Of a stretch of 60,045 nt of DNA, positions 56,310-60,045 are shown one piece after another (position 1 is the first letter of the stretch; every line of letters starts with the position of its first letter). The position numbers and the translations under genes were made by a program. The stretch is from Pseudoduganella aquatica (GTDB lineage Bacteria > Pseudomonadota > Gammaproteobacteria > Burkholderiales > Burkholderiaceae_D): NCBI RefSeq assembly GCF_009857595.1, contig NZ_WWCU01000038.1:1-60045 (forward strand). Direction: 5' to 3'. The notes under the pieces were generated by a model. It searched no databases, was not told the DNA's origin, and saw nothing but the letters and a program-made list of their open reading frames with translations.

Positions 56310-57794
56310 ATGAAATATTCTGATTTGCGAGATTTTATTGCCCAACTGCAAAAAATGGGCGAGCTTAAGCCTGTTTTGACGGCAGTTTCCCCCCATTTAG
56401 AGATGACCGAGGTGTGCGACCGCGTTTTGCGGGCCGGCGGGCCGGCGCTGCTGTTCCAGAATCCCACCGGCCACAGCATGCCGGTGCTGGGCAATCTGTT
56501 CGGCACCCAGCGCCGCGTGGCGCTCGGCATGGGCGCCCAGGACACCAGCGAGCTGCGCAAGATCGGCCACGTGCTGGCGCGCCTGAAAGAGCCGGAGCCG
56601 CCCAAGGGCTTCAAGGATTTGATGGAACTGGGCTCGCTGGTGAAAGCCGTGTGGGACATGTCGCCGAAGGAAATGAAGGGCGCGCCCTGCCAGGACATCG
56701 TCTGGGAAGGCAGCGACGTCGACCTGTCGCGCCTGCCCATCCAGCACTGCTGGCCGGGCGACGTGGCGCCGCTGATCACCTGGGGCCTGGTGATCACCAA
56801 GGGGCCGAACAAGAAGCGCCAGAACCTGGGCATCTACCGCCAGCAGGTACTGGGGCGCAACAAGGTCATCATGCGCTGGCTGGCGCACCGGGGCGGCGCG
56901 CTGGACTTCCGCGAGCACGCCATCCAGACCAAGGGCAAGCCCTATCCGATCGCGGTGGCGCTGGGCGCCGACCCGGCCACCATCCTGGGCGCGGTGACGC
57001 CGGTGCCGGACACCTTGTCCGAATACCAGTTCGCCGGCCTGCTGCGCGGCAGCCGCACCGAGCTGGTGAAAGCCATCGGCAGCGAGCTGCGCGTGCCGGC
57101 CTCGGCCGAGATCGTGCTGGAAGGGCATATCTACCCGGACGAGAACCACCCGAGCGGCTACGAGCATGCGCTGGAAGGGCCGTACGGCGACCACACCGGC
57201 TACTATAATGAGCAGGACAGCTTCCCGGTGTTCACCATCGACCGCATCACCATGCGGCGCGACCCCATCTACCACTCCACTTACACGGGCAAGCCGCCGG
57301 ACGAGCCGGCCATGCTGGGCCTGGCGCTGAACGAAGTCTTCGTGCCGCTGCTGCAAAAGCAGTTCAGTGAAATCACCGACTTCCATCTGCCGGCAGAAGG
57401 CTGCAGCTACCGCATGGCGGTGGTGCAGATCCGCAAGCAGTACGCCGGCCACGCCAAGCGCGTGATGCTGGGCGTATGGAGCTTCCTGCGCCAGTTCATG
57501 TACACCAAGTTCATTGTGGTGGTGGACGAAGACGTCAACATCCGCGACTGGAACGAAGTCATCTGGGCCATCACCACGCGCGTCGACCCCACGCGCGACA
57601 CCACGCTGGTGGACCACACGCCGATCGACTACCTGGACTTCGCCTCCCCGGTGAGTGGCCTGGGCAGCAAGATGGGCATCGACGCCACCAACAAATGGCC
57701 GGGCGAAACCACGCGCGAATGGGGCACCACCATCGTCATGGCGCCCGAAGTCAAAACCCGCGTCGACCAGATCTGGCAAGAACTCGGCCTATAA
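56310..57794 (+). CDS. ubiD: UbiD, 4-hydroxy-3-polyprenylbenzoate decarboxylase
   Basis: A 494-residue UbiD-family decarboxylase for ubiquinone synthesis; it needs prenylated FMN made by UbiX. Family landmarks are NLGIYRQQVLGRNKVIMRWLAHRGGALDFREH, SEIVLEGHI-type EIVLEGHIYPDENHPSGYEHALEGPYGDHTGYY (prFMN-site Glu) and DEDVNIRDWNEVIWAITTRVDPTRD. Length is normal. Unusually the first ~30 codons use many AT-rich codons, continuing the AT-rich intergenic region before it. No ubiX is in the window. Confidence 0.96.
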   Translation: MKYSDLRDFIAQLQKMGELKPVLTAVSPHLEMTEVCDRVLRAGGPALLFQNPTGHSMPVLGNLFGTQRRVALGMGAQDTSELRKIGHVLARLKEPEPPKGFKDLMELGSLVKAVWDMSPKEMKGAPCQDIVWEGSDVDLSRLPIQHCWPGDVAPLITWGLVITKGPNKKRQNLGIYRQQVLGRNKVIMRWLAHRGGALDFREHAIQTKGKPYPIAVALGADPATILGAVTPVPDTLSEYQFAGLLRGSRTELVKAIGSELRVPASAEIVLEGHIYPDENHPSGYEHALEGPYGDHTGYYNEQDSFPVFTIDRITMRRDPIYHSTYTGKPPDEPAMLGLALNEVFVPLLQKQFSEITDFHLPAEGCSYRMAVVQIRKQYAGHAKRVMLGVWSFLRQFMYTKFIVVVDEDVNIRDWNEVIWAITTRVDPTRDTTLVDHTPIDYLDFASPVSGLGSKMGIDATNKWPGETTREWGTTIVMAPEVKTRVDQIWQELGL

Positions 57795-57844
57795 GCCCCC
57801 GGCAAGTAATCCTAACGTTTCGGACGCTTCCTATAAGCAGCCTC

Positions 57845-57895
57845 AGCCGCACGTCCTACACCCGGGGTCAGACCCCGAATGTAGGACGTGCGGCT
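57845..57895. repeat. 51-base nested palindrome
   Basis: Outer arms AGCCGCACGTCCTACA (57845-57860) and its exact complement (57880-57895) enclose inner arms CGGGGTC / GACCCCG (57863-57869 and 57871-57877). A GGGGTC-A-GACCCC core inside an ACGTCCTACA stem recalls REP/BIME-like elements of these genomes, but no second copy is in the window. It lies between ubiD and the SRP RNA and has no T-run. Confidence 0.85.
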
Positions 57896-57911
57896 CAGCT
57901 CGGTTGGGGGA

Positions 57912-57941
57912 TTAGGCAGATTCGCCGGGAGCGGGTATAAT
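57912..57941 (+). promoter_or_regulatory. Promoter of SRP RNA
   Basis: A perfect TATAAT at 57936-57941 lies 7-8 bases before the 5' end of the RNA. The -35 box is poor; the best candidate is TTAGGC at 57912-57917, 18 bases upstream. Confidence 0.7.
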
Positions 57942-57948
57942 TGCCGTC

Positions 57949-58044
57949 GGCGGGCCCCTGCGCATTGCGGCATGGCCAACCTGGTCAGGTCGGGAACGAA
58001 GCAGCCACAGCTATTCACCGCAAGTGCCGCAGATCAGGCTCGCC
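57949..58044 (+). ncRNA. ffs: 4.5S / signal recognition particle RNA
   Basis: The region folds as one long hairpin: GGCGGGCC at the 5' end against GGCTCGCC at the 3' end. The conserved SRP tip is visible in GGTCAGGTCGGGAACGAAGCAGCC, with its tetraloop and the asymmetric internal loop bound by Ffh. About 96 bases is right for a small bacterial SRP RNA. A TATAAT promoter lies directly upstream, a terminator 11 bases downstream, and dnaX follows one gene away. Confidence 0.93.
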
Positions 58045-58054
58045 TCTTTAGATC

Positions 58055-58081
58055 AAAAAGCTGCTGATGCAGCTTTTTTTT
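58055..58081 (+). terminator. Rho-independent terminator of SRP RNA
   Basis: A stem AAGCTGC / GCAGCTT with a TGAT loop is flanked by A and T runs. It also lies just beyond the stop codon of the convergent gene at 58088-58750, so it can serve both. Confidence 0.85.
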
Positions 58082-58087
58082 CGTCCC

Positions 58088-58750
58088 TTATTCGCCGTCC
58101 ACTTCCGCCTCGAACGGCTGTTCGCTCACCGTCACCAGCGGGTTTTCCGCCAGCAGCGCCTTGTCCAGCTTGAGCCGGATCTGCTGCCTGCCGTCGGTGA
58201 CGTAGCGCTTCTCGCCGCCCTTGGCCTGCACCACCAGGTAGGCCGGCTTGTGGAACTTGAAGATCACCACCTTCATCGTCGGCGCCAGCAGGCTCAGCGC
58301 ACCGGCCACCTTGTCGATGGCGGCGTTGGACTGCGGCACGCTGCCCATCACCGTGGCGTAGTTCCATTGCGCCGCCTCCGGCAGCACCGCCACGATGTCG
58401 AAACCGACGCTGGCCTTCTCGCCCTTGGGCTGGTTGGTCCAGATCTTGGCGTCCTCGGCCATCCATTTCTCGTTCGGCACCAGCACCGTGCGGCCCAGCT
58501 CGTCCAGCACCAGCGGGGATTTGCCGCCGGCGTGCACCACCGTCAGCTTCAGGCTGCCCGGGGCGATGGCTTTGTTGGCCGGCGTGAAGCGGGCGTACAC
58601 TTTCAGCTTGTCCCGCTCGGCGGCCGGCAGGCTGTAGAATTTATCCAGCTTCACCGTTTCCACGATTTTCTTGTACGGCGCCCATTCGCGGTCTTCGGCG
58701 TGGGCCAGCAGGGGCAGGGCGCACAGCAGGGTTAAAGCCAGTTTTTTCAT
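58088..58750 (-). CDS. Exported protein of unknown function
   Basis: A 220-residue protein with a signal peptide (MKKLALTLLCALPLLAHA, cut at about 18), so periplasmic. The mature part begins EDREWAPYKKIVETVKLDKFYSLPAAERDKLKVYARFTP and continues beta-rich, with PLVLDELGRTVLVPNEKW and YVTDGRQQIRLKLDKALL. It recalls DUF2987-type proteins but I am not certain. The start at 58750 begins the signal peptide. It sits between SRP RNA and dnaX and is divergent from dnaX, about 100 bases away. Role unknown. Confidence 0.75.
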   Translation of the reverse strand: MKKLALTLLCALPLLAHAEDREWAPYKKIVETVKLDKFYSLPAAERDKLKVYARFTPANKAIAPGSLKLTVVHAGGKSPLVLDELGRTVLVPNEKWMAEDAKIWTNQPKGEKASVGFDIVAVLPEAAQWNYATVMGSVPQSNAAIDKVAGALSLLAPTMKVVIFKFHKPAYLVVQAKGGEKRYVTDGRQQIRLKLDKALLAENPLVTVSEQPFEAEVDGE

Positions 58751-58848
58751 TTTCTCAATTGTTAAATGGAAAGCAAGAGTGTAAGCGATGTCATGTACAA
58801 CGTCTAATGTTGACCGCAGCACCGGCTATCTACGGTAAAATCGCTGCC

Positions 58849-60045
58849 ATGTCCTATCAAGTCCTCGCCCGCAAATACCGTCCCCGGAACTTTGAAACGC
58901 TCGTCGGCCAAGAGCACGTCGTGCGCGCGCTGACGCACGCGCTGCACAGTGGCCGCCTGCATCATGCTTATCTCTTTACCGGCACGCGGGGCGTCGGCAA
59001 GACCACGCTGTCGCGCATCCTGGCCAAATCGCTCAATTGCATCGGCCCGGACGGCAGCGGCGGCATCACCGCCACTCCGTGTGGCGTCTGCGAAGCCTGC
59101 ACCGCCATCGATAGCGGCCGCTTCGTCGACTATATAGAGATGGATGCGGCGTCCAACCGCGGCGTCGACGAGATGGCGCAGTTGCTGGAGCAGGCGGTGT
59201 ACGCGCCGTCGAATGCGCGCTTCAAGGTCTATATGATCGACGAGGTGCACATGCTGACCAACCACGCCTTCAACTCCATGCTGAAGACGCTGGAGGAGCC
59301 GCCGGAGCACGTGAAGTTCATCCTGGCGACCACCGATCCGCAAAAAATTCCGGTCACCGTGCTGTCGCGCTGCCTGCAGTTCAATCTCAAGCAGATGCCG
59401 CCGGGCCATATCATCAGTCACCTGGACAATATCCTGGGCCAGGAGGGCATCAGCTTTGAACAGCCGGCGCTGCGTTTGCTGGCGCAGGGCGCGCATGGCT
59501 CCATGCGCGACGCGCTCTCGCTGACCGACCAGGCCATCGCCTACGCGGCGGGCGAGGTGACGCTGGACGCGGTGCAGGGCATGCTGGGCGCGCTGGACCA
59601 GTCCTATCTGATCCGCCTGCTCGACGCGCTGGCCAACCAGGACGGCGCGGACTTGCTGGCCGTGGCCGACGAGATGGCTTCGCGCAGCCTGTCCTACAAC
59701 GGCGCCTTGCAGGATCTGGGCACCTTGCTGCACCGGATCGCGCTGGCGCAGACGGTGCCGGCGGCGGTGCCGTCCGATCTGCCCGAGTACGCCGACATCG
59801 TGCGCCTGGCCTCGGCCTTCGACGCCGAGGAAGTGCAGCTGTATTACCAGATTGCCGTGCATGGCCGCAATGAACTGGGCCTGGCGCCGGATGAGTACGC
59901 CGGGTTCTCGATGACACTGCTGCGCATGCTGGCCTTTCGCCCCGGCGCCGGCGGCGCTGAAGGCGTGCCGGCCGCCGCACCTGCGGTAGCGCGCGGTCCG
60001 GGCGCCGCCCGTGCCGCTGCGGCTGCGGCCGGTTTGAACGTGGGC
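58849..60045 (+). CDS. dnaX: DNA polymerase III subunit gamma/tau (partial, 3' end missing)
   Basis: The first 399 codons of dnaX run to the right edge without a stop. Domains visible are the AAA+ clamp-loader ATPase with Walker A GTRGVGKT (about residues 44-51), a zinc module with cysteines in SLNC and CGVCEAC, Walker B YMIDEVHML and sensor motifs up to LSRCLQF, then domain III (about 245-370). After FRPGAGGA the Ala/Pro-rich linker toward the tau part begins. The clamp loader loads the sliding clamp at the replication fork. The start MSYQVLARKYRPRNFETLVGQ is canonical. Confidence 0.97.
   Translation, partial: MSYQVLARKYRPRNFETLVGQEHVVRALTHALHSGRLHHAYLFTGTRGVGKTTLSRILAKSLNCIGPDGSGGITATPCGVCEACTAIDSGRFVDYIEMDAASNRGVDEMAQLLEQAVYAPSNARFKVYMIDEVHMLTNHAFNSMLKTLEEPPEHVKFILATTDPQKIPVTVLSRCLQFNLKQMPPGHIISHLDNILGQEGISFEQPALRLLAQGAHGSMRDALSLTDQAIAYAAGEVTLDAVQGMLGALDQSYLIRLLDALANQDGADLLAVADEMASRSLSYNGALQDLGTLLHRIALAQTVPAAVPSDLPEYADIVRLASAFDAEEVQLYYQIAVHGRNELGLAPDEYAGFSMTLLRMLAFRPGAGGAEGVPAAAPAVARGPGAARAAAAAAGLNVG

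Overview
The window looks like a chromosomal segment of a betaproteobacterium of the order Burkholderiales, most likely family Oxalobacteraceae (Massilia/Duganella/Janthinobacterium group). This rests on the high GC content, the tolQRA-tolB-pal-cpoB block next to a glyA-nrdR-minor pilin-ribD-ribE-ribBX-ribH-nusB run, an SRP RNA just before dnaX, and PEP-CTERM and Hcp proteins of the betaproteobacterial type. The genus is an inference; no 16S rRNA is present.

Layout. 1-3.6 kb: end of a LuxR-type regulator, a small secreted protein, a zinc metallopeptidase, a PAS-GGDEF diguanylate cyclase, a PEP-CTERM protein and a broken YciI gene. 3.7-6.9 kb is accessory: a Phd/PIN toxin-antitoxin pair, an AlkD-type repair protein, and an Hcp / BPSL0067-type amidase / STY0301-type protein module read toward lower coordinates from a tRNA-Lys. 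6.9-24.7 kb mixes housekeeping and accessory genes: YigZ, an SUV3-like helicase, a large DUF4450 protein, a second copy of the small secreted protein family, a propeller-GGDEF sensor, a HerA-like ATPase, an AbiEii-type pair, a Qnr-like pentapeptide protein, an AraC/SDR divergent pair and a truncated chemoreceptor. 24.9-29.0 kb is a three-gene pectin-degradation operon (PL1, GH43, GH105). 29.2-34.9 kb holds an RsbQ-like hydrolase coupled to a PAS hybrid histidine kinase, a solute-binding protein, and a possible small membrane toxin plus partner next to a tandem pair of tRNA-Lys genes.

34.9-43.1 kb is core: the complete Tol-Pal operon with ybgC at its head, an SDR, a ZTP (pfl) riboswitch, glyA and nrdR. 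43.1-49.3 kb carries a Rpn-type nuclease remnant and a minor-pilin operon (pilV-W-X-Y1-E-fimT) with overlapping start/stop codons. 49.4-54.8 kb is riboflavin synthesis plus nusB, broken by an OsmC and an SMP-30 gene on the other strand. 54.9-60.0 kb has a lytic transglycosylase, ubiD, a long palindrome, SRP RNA, a periplasmic protein of unknown function and the start of dnaX.

The most interesting items are the RsbQ-hydrolase/PAS-histidine-kinase pair, the Hcp-amidase-immunity module, the uncharacterised two-gene unit beside the tRNA-Lys pair, and the duplicated tRNA-Lys plus terminator block that links two toxin-bearing loci about 28 kb apart. No CRISPR array, integrase, transposase or complete prophage was seen.
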